A stretch of 64,000 bases of DNA, taken from contig JARWKL010000001.1 of the NCBI GenBank assembly GCA_029961685.1, positions 25,246,295 to 25,310,294 on the forward strand, given 5' to 3'. The notes below the pieces were generated by a model. The model was not told where the DNA came from and did not search any database. It worked only from the letters and a program-made list of their open reading frames with translations. The DNA is from Aristolochia californica. Lineage: Eukaryota > Streptophyta > Magnoliopsida > Piperales > Aristolochiaceae. Made by a program: the position numbers and the translations under genes. Shown here piece by piece: positions 25,941 through 37,590 of this stretch; position 1 is the first letter of the stretch; the number at the start of each line of letters is the position of its first letter.

Positions 25941-27206
25941 ATATATCAGGTTTTTGAATCGTCGGGAAAAGGGGGAGGCTAGGGATTTTTAACTCAGTGT
26001 TGACTCCCAATCCATAAGTCATTCCTTTCAAAAGTATAGCCCGTTATGCATGATAAATCCGTTTACAATCATGTATGATCATTAGGTCAGATTTTTATAA
26101 ATGGGCAAAATAATTGCTTGTATGACTTTGGTAAATATCGCATCGTACGTTCACTTGAGAATTTAATGTTATTCTCTATAAAAGGTTTGGATCCATAGGT
26201 CATTTGGATCTTTAACTAGTTTCAAGCGTGCATATCCATTTTTTAAAACATGTGTAGTAAAATCTCTTTCTTATAACATTCCAAGATATTAGGGTTTAAC
26301 TAGTGGAATATCCCAAACTTGGATAATAAAACTTTTGCGTTCATTTCTGGTGTGTGAATAAATTTTCTTTACTTATATTTTTTTATTGCGTTAAACTCTT
26401 TCCTTACATAAACTCTAAAATTTTCATTTTGTTGTGATGTATTTTTGTCTTATATCTCTTTTTTTGTTTACGAGATGAAGGAAAAGTGAAAATTCAAGTT
26501 TTGATTTAAGAAAAAAGTATACATCTAAAATTGAAATGCACAATGCAAAAATGTAGAGAGAGATAATTCCAAAAACTGTCTGTAATTTTTGGGAATTGTA
26601 AACTCATTTTAGTTTTTATATATCAGGTTTTGCAATCGTCGGGAAAAGGGGGAGGTGGGGGATTTTTAACTGAATGTTGACCCCTAATCCATAAGTCATT
26701 CCTTAAAAAAATATAGCCCGTTACACATAATAAATCACTTTACAATCATCTATGATCGTTAGGTCCGCTTTTTGTAAATGGGCAAAAGAATGGCTTGTTT
26801 GACTCGGGTAAATATCCCACCACATGTTCACTTGAAAATTTAATGTTATTCTCTTTTTATGTTAAGGATCCATAGGTCATTTGCATCTTTAACATGTTTC
26901 AAACACGCATATACCTTTTTTAAAAAATGTGTAGAAAAATCTATTTCTTATAAAATTTCAAGCTATTGGGGTTGAACTATTGGAATTTCCCAAACTTGGA
27001 TTAACTTTTGTGTTCATTTTTGGTGTGTGAATAAATTTTCTTTACTTACATATGTATTTGCTTTAAATTCTTGCCATACATAAACTCTAAAATTTTAATT
27101 TTGTTGTGATCTTTTTTTGCCTTTTATCTCTTTTTTTGTTTACAAGTTGAAGGGAAAGTGAAAACTCAAGTTTTGATTTAAGAAAATAGTATACATCTAA
27201 AATGGA

Positions 27207-27230
27207 AATGCAAAATGCACAATGCACAAA
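27207..27230 (+). repeat. Extra 'aaatgcac' copy in P42
   Basis: The usual two-copy 'aaatgcacaatgcac' has become three ('aaatgcaaaatgcac' plus 'aatgcac'). This is a simple replication-slippage gain of one short unit. Confidence 0.8.
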
Positions 27231-28644
27231 TGTAGAGAGAAATAATTCAGAAAAGTGTCTGTAACTTTTAGGGATTGTAAACTCTTTTTAGTTTTTATAT
27301 ATCAGGTTTTGCAATCGTGGGGAAAAGGGGGAGGCGAAGGATTTTTAACTAAGTGTTGACTCCCAATCCATAAGTCATTCCTTACAAAAATATAGCCCGT
27401 TACGCATGATAAATCACTTTACAATCATCTATGATCGTTTGGTCAGTTTTTTTTTAAATGCCAAAATAATGGTTTGTTTGACTCGAGTAAATATCCACCC
27501 CACGTTCACTTGAGAATTTAATATTGTTCTCTTTAAAAGGTTTGGATCCATAGGTCATTTGCCTCTTTAACATGTTTCATGAATGCATATCCTTTTTTTA
27601 AAACTTGTGTAGAAAAATCTCTTTCGTATAAAATTCCAAGCTATTAAGGTTGAACTAGTGCAATTTCCCAAACTTGGATAACAAAACCTTTGTGTTCATT
27701 TGTCGTGTGTGAATAAATTTTCTTTACTTGCATTTGTTATTGCTTTTAATTCTTTCCATCTATAAACTCTAAAATTTTCATTTTGTTGTGATTTATATCG
27801 TCCTTTTATCTCTTTTTTTGTTTACGAGAAGAAGGGAAAGTGAAAACTCAAGTTTTGATTTAAGATAAAACTATACATCTAAAATGGAATTGCACAATGC
27901 ACAAATGTAGAGAGTGATATTTCCAAAAAGTGTCTGTAATTTTTAGGGATTTTAAATTCTTTTTACTTTTTATATATAGGTTTTGTTATCGTCGGGAAAA
28001 GGGGGACGCGGGAAATTTTTAACTGAGTGTCGACTCCCAATCCATAAGTCATTTCTTAAAAAAATATAGCCCGTTACGCAAGATAAATCACGTTTCAATC
28101 ATCTATGATTGTTATGTCATCTTTTTGTAAACGGGAAAAATAATGGCTTGTTTGACTCCAGTAAATATCCCACCACATGTTTACTTGATAATTTAATGTC
28201 ATTCTCTTTAAAAGGTTTGGATCCATAGGTAATTTGCATCTTTAACATGTTTCAAGCATGCACATCTATTTTTTAAAAAAAGTGTAGAAAAATGTTTTTC
28301 TTATAAAATTCCAAGCTATTAGGGTTGAACTAGTGAAATTTCCCAAACTTGAATAACAAAACTTTTGTGTTCATTTTTTGTGTGTGAATAAATTTTCTTT
28401 ACTTACATTTGTTTGATTTAAATGGTTTCCATACAAAAACTCTAAAATTTTCGTTTGGTTGTGAGCTATTTGCCTTTTATATCTTTTTTTGTTTATGAGA
28501 TGAAGGGAAAGTGAAAACATAAGTTTTGATTTAAGAAGAAAAGTATACATCTAAAATGGAAATGCACGATGCACAAATGTTGAGAGAGATAATTCCAAAA
28601 ATTGTCTGTAATTTTTTGGGATTGTAAACTCATTAAAGTTTTTT

Positions 28645-28943
28645 ATATATCAGGTTTTTCAATCGTTGGGAAAAGGGGGAGGTGGGGGATTTCTAACTGA
28701 ATGTTAACACCCAATCCATAAGTCATTCCTTAAAAAAATACAGCCCCTTACACATAATAAATCAGTTTTTTGCCTTTTATCTCTTTTTTCGTTTACGAGT
28801 TGAAGGGAAAGTGAGAACTCATGTTTTGATTTAAGAAAAAAAGTATACATCTAAAAACGACATACACAATACACATATGTAGAAAGAGATGACTCCAAAA
28901 AGTGTCTGTAATTTTTAGGGATTGTAAACTCTTGTTAGTTTTT
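28645..28943 (+). repeat. Truncated monomer P45 (299 bp)
   Basis: About 375 bp are lost at about 28764-28770, where 'cataataaatcag' joins 'ttttttgccttttatc'. The breakpoints differ from those of P33/P36, so this is an independent event. The surviving length is nonetheless almost the same. Confidence 0.88.
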
Positions 28944-29609
28944 TTGTATCAAGTTTTGCAATAGTTAGGAAAAGGGGGAGGCAGAGGATTTTTAACTCAA
29001 TGTTGACTCCCAATCCATAAGTCATTCCTCACAAAAATATAGCCTATTACGCATGATAAATCACTATACAATCATGTATGATCATTAGGTCAGCTTTTTT
29101 TAATGGGCAAAATAATTGGTTGTTTGACTCTATCCCACTGTAGGTTCACTTGAGAATTTAATATTATTCTCTTTAAAAGGTTAGGATCCATAGGTCATTT
29201 TCATCTTTAACATGTTCCAAGCATGCATATCTATTTTTTAAAACATGTGTAGAAAAATCTTTTTCTTATTAAATTCCAAGCTATTAGGGTTGAACTAGTG
29301 GAATATCCCAAACTTGGACAACAAAACTTTTCTATTCATTTGTGGCGTGTGAATAAATTTTCTTTAAATACATTTGTTATTGCTTTAAATTCTTTCCATA
29401 CATAAACTCTAAAATTTTCATTTTGTTGTGATCTATTTGCCAATTATCTCTATTTTTGTTTACGAGATGAAGGGAAAGTGAAAAATCATGTTTAGATTTC
29501 AGAAAAAACTACACTTTGAAAATGGAAATGCAAAATGCACAAACGTTGAGAGAGATAATTCCAAAAAGTGTCTGTAATTTCTAGGGATTGTAAACTTCTT
29601 TTAGTTTTT

Positions 29610-32600
29610 TTATATAAGGTTTTGCAATCGTTACGAAAAGGGGGAGGCGTGGAATTTTTAACTGAGTGTTGACTCCCAATCCATAAGACATTCCTTACAA
29701 AAATATAGCCTGTTACGTATAATAAATCACTTTACAATCATCTATGATCGTTAGGCCAACTTTTTTTAAGTGGGCAAAATAATGACTTGTTTTACTCAGG
29801 TAAATATCCCACCGCACGTTCACTTATGAATAAAATGTTATTGTCTTTAAAAGGTTTGGATCCATAGGTCATTTACATCTTTAACATGTTTCAAGCATGC
29901 ATATCCATTTTTTAAAACATTTTGTTGAAAAATTTATTTCTTATAAATTCCATGATATTAGGGTTGAACTAGTGGAATTTCTCTAACTTGGATAACAAAA
30001 GTTTTGTGTTCATTTGTGGTGTGTGAATAAATTTTCTTTACCTACATTTGTTATTGATTTAAATTCTTTTCATACATAAACTCTAAAATTTTCATTTTCT
30101 CTTGATCTATTGGCCTTTTATCTGTTTTTTTGTTTACAAGTGAAGGGAAAGTGAAAACTCAGGTTTTGATTTGAAAAAAAGTATACATCTAAAATGGAAA
30201 TGCACATTGCACAAATGTAGAGATAGATAATTCCAAAAAGTGTCTGTAATTTTTAGGGATTGTAAACTCTTTTTAGCTTTTATATATCAGGTTTTTCAAT
30301 CGTCGGGAAAGGGGGAGGCGGGAGATTTTTAACTGAGTGTTGACTCCCAATCCATAAGTCAATCCTTACAAAAAATATAGCCCGTTACGCATGATAAATC
30401 ACTTTACAATCATCTACGATCGTTAGGTCAACTATTTGTAAATGGGTAAAATAATGGCTTGTTTGACTCAGGTAAATATCCCACCGCACTTTCACTTGAG
30501 AATCTAATGTTATTCTCTTTAAAAGGTTTGGATCCATAGGTCATTTGCATCTTTAACATGTTTCAAGAATGCATATCCATTTTTTAAAACATGTGTAGAA
30601 AAATCTCTTTCTAATAAAATTCAAAGCTATTAGAGCTGAAGTTGTGGAATTTCCCAAACTTGGATAACAAAACTTTTATGTTCATTTGTGGTGTGTGAAT
30701 AAATTTTCATTACTTACATTTGTTGTTGCTTTAAATTCTTTCCACACATAAACTCGAAAATTTTCATCATGTTGTGATCTATGTTTGCCTTTAATCTCTT
30801 TTTTTGTTTACGAGAGGAAGGGAAAGTGAAAACTCAAGTTTTGATTTAAGGAAAAAGTATACATCTGAAATGGAAATCCTCAATGCACAAATGTAAAGAG
30901 AGTTAATTCCACAAAGTGTCTGTAATTTTTAGGGATTGAAAACTCTTTTTAGCTTTTATATATCAAGTTTTACAATCGTTGGAAAAAGGGGGAGGCGGGG
31001 GATTTTCAACTGAGTGTTGACTCCTAATCCATAAGTCATTCATTACAAAAATATATCCCATTACGCATGATCAATCACTTTACAATCATCTATGATCGTT
31101 AAGTCAACTTTTTGTAAATGGGAAAATAATGGCTTGTTTGACTCGGGTAAATATCCCACTGCACATTCACTTGAGAATTTAATGTTATTATCTTTAAAAG
31201 GTTTGGATCCATAGGTAATTTGCATCTTTAACATGTTTCAAGCATGCATATCCATTTTTTTAAACTTGTGTAGAAAAATCTCTTTCTTATAAAATTCCAA
31301 GCTATTAGGGTTGAACTAGTGAAATTTTCCAAACTTGGACAACAAAACTTTTGCGTTCACTTGTGATGTGTGAATAAATTTTCTTTACTTGCTTTTCTTA
31401 TTGCTTTAAATTCTTTCCATCCATAAAATCTAAAAATTTCATTTTTTTGTGATCTATATTTTCCTTTTTTCTCTTTGTTTGTTTACGAGATGAAGGGAAA
31501 GTGAAAACTCAAGTTTTGATTTAAGAAAAAAGTATACATCTAAAATGGAAATTCACAATGCAAAAATGTAGTGAGAGATAATTCAGAAAAGTGTCGTAAA
31601 TGTTTTGGGATTTTAAACTCTTTTTAGTTTTTATACATCAGGTTTTGTAATTGTCGGGAAAAGGCGAAGGTGGGGGATTTTTAACTGAGTGTTGACTCCC
31701 AATCCATAAGTCATTCCTTAAAAACATATAGCCCATTACACATGATCATTCACGTTACAATCATCTATGATCGTTACGTCATCTTTTTGTAAAAGGGAAA
31801 AATAATGGCTTGTTTGACTCGGGTGAATATCCCACTACACGTTCACTTGAGAATTTAATGTCATTCTCTTTGAAAGGTTTGTATCCATAGGTCTTTTGCA
31901 TCTTTATCATGTTTCAAGCATGCATATCCATTTTTTAAAACATGTGTATAAAAATCTCTTTCTTATAAAATTCCATGACATTAGGTTTAAACTAGTGGAA
32001 TTTCCCAAACTCTGAAAGCAAAATTTTGTGTTCATTTGTGGTGAGTGAATAAATTTTCTTTAATTGCATTTTTTATTGCTTCAAAATTCTTTCCATACAC
32101 AAACTCTAAAATTTTCATTTTGTTGTGATCTATTTGCCTTCTATTTCTATTTTTGTTTACGAGATGAAGGGAAAGTCAAAACTCAAGTTTTGATTTAAGA
32201 AAAAAGTATACATCTAAAATAGAAATGCACAATGCCAAAATGTAGAGAGAGATAATTCCAAAAATTTTTTGTAATTTTTAGGGATTGTCAACTCTTTTTA
32301 GTTTTTATATATAACGTTTTGCAATCGTCGAGAAAAGGGGAAGGCAGGTGATTTTTAACTGAGTGTTGACTCCCAATCCATTAGTCATTCCTTAAAATAA
32401 TATACCTCGTTATGCAGGATAAATCACTTTACAATCGTCTATGATCGTTAGGTCAGCTTTTTGTAAATGGGCAAAATAATGGCTTGTTTGACTCGGGTAA
32501 ATATCCTACCGCATGTTCACTTGAGAATTTAATTTTATTCTTTTTAAAAGGTTTGGATCCATAGGTCATTTGAATCTTTAACAAGTTTCAAGCATGCATA

Positions 32601-34952
32601 TCCATTTTTTAAAACATGTGTAGAAAAATCTCTTTCTTATAAAATTCCAAGCTATTAGGGTTGAACTACTGGAATTTCCCAAACTTGGATAACAAAAATT
32701 TGGTGTTCTTTTGTGGTGTGTCAATAAATTTTATTTACTTATATTTTTTATTGCTTTAATTCTTTCCATACATAAACTCTAAAATTTTTATTTTGTTGTG
32801 ATCTATTTTTGCCTTTTATCTCTTTTTTTGTTTACGAGATGAAGGGAGAGTGAAAACTCAAGTTTTGATTTAAGAAAAAAGTATACATCTAAAAGGGAAA
32901 TTCACAATGCAGAACTGTAAAGAAAGATAATTGCAAAAAGTGTCTGTAAATTTTAGGGATTGTAAACTCTTTTTCGTTTTTATATATCAGGTTTTGCGAT
33001 CGTCGGGAAAAGGAGGAGGCAGGGGATTTTTAACTCAGTGTTGACTCCCAATCCATAAGCCATTCCTTAAAAAAATATAGCCCGTTACGTATGATAAATC
33101 GCTTTACAATCATGTATGATTGTTAGGTCAGATTTTTTTAAATGGGAAAAATAATTGCTTGTACGACTCTGGTAATTATCCCACCATACATTCACTTGAG
33201 AATTTAATATTATTCTCTTTAAAAGGTTTGGATCCATAGGTCATTTGAATCTTTAACATGTTTAAAACATGCATATCCATTTTTTAAAACATGTGTAGAA
33301 AAATCTCTTTCTTATAAAATTCCAAGCTATTTGGGTTGAACAAGTGGAATATCCCCAACTTGGATAACAAAACTTTTGTGTTCATTTCTAGTGTGTGAAT
33401 AAATTTTTTTACTTACATATGTTATTGCTTTAAATTCTTCCCATACATAAACTCTAAAATTTTCATTTTGTTGTGATGTATTTTTGCCTTTTATCTCTTT
33501 TTTTGTTTACGAGATGAAGTAAAAGTGAAAAATCAAGTTTTGATTTAAGAAAAAAGTATATATCTAAAATGGAAATGCACAATGCACAAATGTAGAGAGA
33601 GATAATTCCAGAAAGTGTCTATAATTTTAGGGGATTGTAAAATTATTTTTGTTTTTATATATCAGGTTCTTCAATTGTCAGGAAAAAGGGGATGCGGGTG
33701 AATTTTTAACTGAGTGCTGACTCCCAATCCATAAGTCATTCGTTACAAAGATACAGCCCGTTACACATAATAAATCACTTTACAATCATCTATGATCGTT
33801 AGGTCTGCTTTTTGTAAATTAGAAAAAGAATGGCTAGTTTGACTCAGGTAAATATCCCACCGCACGTTCACTTGAGAATTTAATGTTATTCTCTTTTTAT
33901 GGTATGGATCCATAGGTCATTTGCATCTTTAACATGTTTCAAACATGCATATCCCTTTTTTAAAACATGTGTAGAAAAATTTCTTTCTTATAAAATTCCA
34001 AGCTATAAGGGTTGAACTAGTGGAATTTCCCAAACTTGGATTAACTTTTGTGTTCATTTGTTATTTCTTTAAATTCTTTCCATGCTTAAACTCTAAAAAT
34101 TTCATTTTTTTGTGATCTCTTTTGGCCTTTTTTCTCTTGTTTTTGTTTACGACATGAAGGGAAAGTGAAAACTCAAGTTTTGATTTAAGAAAAAAGTATA
34201 AATCTAAAAGGGAAAGGCACAATGCAGAAATGTAGAGAGAGATAATTGCAAAAAGTGTCTGTAATTTTTAGGGATTGTAAACTCTTTTTAGTTTTTAAAT
34301 ATCAGGTTTTGCAATCGTCGGGAAAAGTGGGAGGCTGGGGATTTTTAACTCAGTGTTGACTCCCAATCCATAAGTCATTTATTACAAAAATATAGCCTGT
34401 TACGTTTGATAAATCCGTTTACAATCATGTATGATCGTTAGGTCAGATTTTTGTAAATGGGAAAAATAATTACTTGTATGACTCTGGTAAATATCCCACC
34501 GTACGTTTACTTGAGAATTTAATGTTATTCTCTGTAAAAGGTTTGGATCCATAGGCCATTTGCATCTTTAACTTCTTTCAAGCATGCATATCCCTTTTTT
34601 AAAACATGTGTAAAAAAATCTCTTTCTTACAAAATTCCAAGCTATTAGGGTTTACTAGTGGAATATCCCAAACTAGGATAACAAAACTTTTGTGATCATT
34701 TCTGGTGTGTGAATAAATTTTCTTTACATACATTTGTTATTACGTTAAAATATTTGCATACATAAACTCTAAAATTATCATTTTGTTGTATATTTTTTGC
34801 CATTTATCTCTTTTTTTTGTTTACGAGAAGAAGAAAAAGTGAAAACTCAAGTTTTAATTTAAGAAAGAAGTATACATCTAAAATGGACATGCACAATGCA
34901 CAAATGTAGAGAGAGATAATTCCAAAAACAGTCTGTAATTTTTGGGAATTGT
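29610..34952 (+). repeat. Larger domain II duplication, copy 2 (P47-P54)
   Basis: Partner of 18049-26617. P49 matches P35 in its 3' part, including 'gtgatctatattttcc', and P50 joins the head of the P36 type to the body of the P37 type in one full-length unit. That shows how the truncated P36 relates to an intact ancestor. The copy ends at the orientation-switch junction. Confidence 0.75.
33657..34296 (+). repeat. Shortened monomer P53 (640 bp), same deletion as P40
   Basis: Carries the P40-type 'ttggattaac' and the same 'catttgt'-flanked deletion at about 34055. The shared defect in the same relative position of the two duplicated blocks supports common descent of P37-P41 and P50-P54. Confidence 0.88.
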
Positions 34953-34964
34953 AAAATTACAGAC
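34931..34964. other. Orientation-switch (fold-back) junction of the array
   Basis: The forward monomer runs through 'gtctgtaatttt' (34931-34942) and on to 'gtaaa' at 34955. The sequence then continues as the reverse complement of the same monomer region, starting 'aaaattacagac' (34953-34964). This leaves perfect 12-nt inverted arms around a 10-nt spacer (34943-34952), and 'aaa' at 34953-34955 fits either side. Both arms are broken within about 20 nt of the same monomer position. Further out the palindrome is imperfect, because the flanking monomers belong to different subfamilies. Such a structure can arise by fold-back template switching or by exchange between oppositely oriented arrays; an assembly misjoin is the alternative. 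Confidence 0.93.
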
Positions 34965-35577
34965 ACACTTTTAAATTATCTCTCTCTACATTTGTGCATT
35001 GCGCTTTTCCATTTTAGATGTACTCTTTTTGCTTAAATCAAAACTTTGAGTTTTCGCTCTCCCTTCATCCCGTAAACCAAAAGGGTAAATAGAACACAAA
35101 AAAATAAAAATTTAGAGCTTATGTATGGAAAAAATTTAAAACAATAACAAAAGTAAGTAAAAAAAATTATTCACACACCACTAATAAACACAAAAGTTTT
35201 GTTGTCCAAGTTTGGGAAATTCCACTAGTTCAACCCTAAGAAAGAGATTTCTTCCACACATGCTTCAAAAATGAATATGCATGCTTGTAACATGCTAAAG
35301 ATGCAAATCACCTATGGATTCAAACCTTCTAAATAGAATAACAAACGCTCATTAAATTCTCAAGTGAACGTGCGGTGGGATATTTACCCGAGTCAAACAT
35401 GCCATTATTTTGACCATTGACAAATAGTTGACCTAACAATCATAGATGATTGTAATGTGATTTATCTTGCTTAACGGGCTATATTACCCTAAGAAATGGC
35501 TTATGGATTGGGCGTTAGCACTCAGTTAAAAATCCCCCATTTCCCCCTTTTCCCGAAGATTGCAAAACCTGATATAT
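34953..35577 (-). repeat. First reverse-arm unit N1 (625 bp, truncated at the switch)
   Basis: Missing about 30 bp at the end that abuts the orientation switch. It also lacks about 17 bp ('cagcttggaatttta' region), where 'caaccctaa' runs directly into 'gaaagagatttc' near 35238. Otherwise a normal reverse-arm unit with the diagnostic 8-bp insertion. Confidence 0.85.
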
Positions 35578-37590
35578 AAAAACTAAAAAGAGTTTACAAT
35601 TCCTAAAAATTACATACACTCTTTGGAATTATCTCTCTCTACATTTGTGGATTGTGCATTTCCATTTTAGATGTACTCTATTTTCTTAACTCAAAACTTT
35701 GAGTTTTCGCTCTCCCTTCATCCCGTAAACCAAAAAGGCAAATAGATCACAACAAAATGAAAATTTTAGAGTTTATGTATGGAAAAAATTTAAAACAATA
35801 AAAAATTTAAGTAAAGAAAATTTATTCACACACCACAAATGAACATAAAAGATTTGTTGTCCAAGTTTGGGAAATTCCACTAGTTCAACCCTAACAACTT
35901 GGAATTTTATAAAAAAGAGATATCTTCCACACATGCTTTAAAAATGGATATGCATGCTTGTAACATGTTAAAGATGCAAATCACCTATGGATCCAAACCT
36001 TTTAAAGAGAATAACAAACACTCATTAAATTCTCAAGTGAACGTGCGGTGGGATATTTACCCGAGTCAAACAAGCCATTGTTTTGCCCTTTTACAAAAAG
36101 CTGACCTAACAATCATAGATGATTGTAAAGTTATTTATCGTACATAATGGCTATAGTACCCTAAGAAATGACTTACAGATTGGGAGTCAACACTCAATTA
36201 AAAATCCCATGCCACCCCTTGTTTCGACGATTGCAAAATCTGATATATAAAAACTAAAAAGAGCTTACAATCCCTAAAAATTACAAACACTCTTTGGAAT
36301 TATCTCTCTCAACATTTGTGCATTATGCATTTCCATTTTAGATGTACTTTTTTTTCTTAAATAAAAACTTTGAGTTTCGGTCTCTTTCATCCCGAAAACC
36401 AAAAAGGCAAATATATCACAAGAAAATGAAAATTTTAGAGTTTATGTATGGAAAAAATTTAAAAAATAACAAATGTAAGTAAGGAAAATTTATTCACACA
36501 CCACAAATGAACACAAAAGTATTGTGGTTCAAGTTTTGGAAATTCCACTAGTTCAACCCTAACAGTTTGGAATTTTATCAGAAAGACATTTCTTCCACTT
36601 ATGCTTTAAAAATGGATACCCATTCTTGAAACATGTTAGAGATGCAAATCACATATGGATCCAAACCTTTTAAAGAGACTAACAAACGCTCATGAAATTC
36701 TCAAGTGAACGTGCGGTGAGATATTTACTTGAGTCAAACAAGCCATTATTTTGCCCATTTACAAAAAGTTGACCTAACACTCATAGATGATTGTAAAGTG
36801 ATTTATCAAGTATGACGGGCTATAGTACCCTAAGAAATAGCTGACTGATTGGGAGTCAAAACTTAGTTAAAAATCCCCCGCCTCCACCTTTTCCCGACGA
36901 TTGCAAAACCTGATATACAAAAACTAAAAAGAGCTTACAATCCCAAAAAAATACAGACACTCTTTGGATTTATGTCTCTCTACATTTGTGCATTGTGCGT
37001 TTCAATTTTAGATGTACTCTTTTTTCTTAAATCAAAACTTTGAGTTTTCGCTCTTCCTTCAACCCGTAAAACAAAAAGGCAAATAAATCACAACAAAATG
37101 AAAATTTTAGAGTTTATGTACGGAAAAAATTTAAAACAATAACAAATGTAAGTAAAGAAAATTTATTCACACCCCACAAATGTACAAAAAACCTTTTTTG
37201 TCCATGTTTGGGAAATTCCACTAGTTCAACCCCAACAACTTGAATTTTATAAGAAACAGATTTCTTCCACACATGTTTTAAAAATGGATATGCGTGCTTG
37301 ATACAAGTTAAAGATGAAAATCACCTATGGATCCAAACCTTTTAAAGAGAATAACAAACACTCATTAAATTCTCTAGTGAACGTGCGGCGGGATATTTAC
37401 AAGAGTCAAACAAGCCATTATTTTTTCTATTTACAAAAATTTGACCTAACAATCATAGATGATTGTAAAGTGATTTATCTTGCGTAACGGGCTATAGTAC
37501 CCTAAGAAATAGCTTACGGATTGGGAGTCAACACTCAGTTTAAAATCCCCCGTCTCCCCCTTTTCCTGACGATTGTAAAACGTTGTATAT

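Larger units (their letters stand above)
18049..26617 (+). repeat. Larger domain II duplication, copy 1 (P28-P41)
   Basis: P28-P29 resemble P47-P48 (shared 'ttctcttgatctatt', 'caactatttgt', 'gagttaattcc'). P37-P41 resemble P50-P54 unit by unit at an offset of 8346-8356 bp. P40 and P53 even share the same small deletion. Between the matching ends, copy 1 holds the extra material P31-P36, including the tandem 3-unit duplication. Copy 1 therefore expanded internally after the large duplication, or copy 2 contracted. Confidence 0.75.
1..34952 (+). repeat. Satellite array, forward arm: 54 head-to-tail units (P1-P54)
   Basis: Continuous tandem array of an AT-rich monomer, usually 668-679 bp. Taking 'atatatcagg' as unit start, units begin at 1, 655, 1326, 1999, 2674, 3348, 4022, 4691, 5359, 6032, 6710, 7386, 8056, 8730, 9403, 10027, 10699, 11371, 12044, 12718, 13388, 14062, 14735, 15405, 16036, 16711, 17390, 18049, 18746, 19325, 19998, 20669, 21346, 21640, 22310, 22988, 23286, 23961, 24630, 25303, 25941, 26618, 27297, 27972, 28645, 28944, 29610, 30282, 30958, 31633, 32307, 32982, 33657 and 34297. 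The start of P24 (15405) is a deletion scar, not the motif. Off-length units are all explained by internal deletions or small duplications; no foreign insertion is present. P54 is cut short by the orientation switch. No gene lies in this arm. Confidence 0.97.
18049..34952 (+). repeat. Forward-arm domain II subfamily
   Basis: Units P28-P54 mostly have 'ggttttgcaatc' instead of 'ggttctgcaatc', 'cacttgagaatttaatg' instead of 'cacttgggaattt', and 'attccaagc' instead of 'attccgagc'. Several units (P29-P32, P34, P35) have 'ggatcgat' where others have 'ggatccat'. Most of the strongly shortened units and the clearest forward-arm duplications lie here, so the domain has turned over more actively than domain I. 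Some units are exceptions at single sites. Confidence 0.7.

Noticed and set aside
34900..35000. Simple fold-back read artefact as explanation of the inversion
   Set aside because: A fold-back read would give a reverse arm identical to the forward arm next to it. Here the arms carry different fixed variants, so that artefact is unlikely. A misjoin between two real arrays is still possible.
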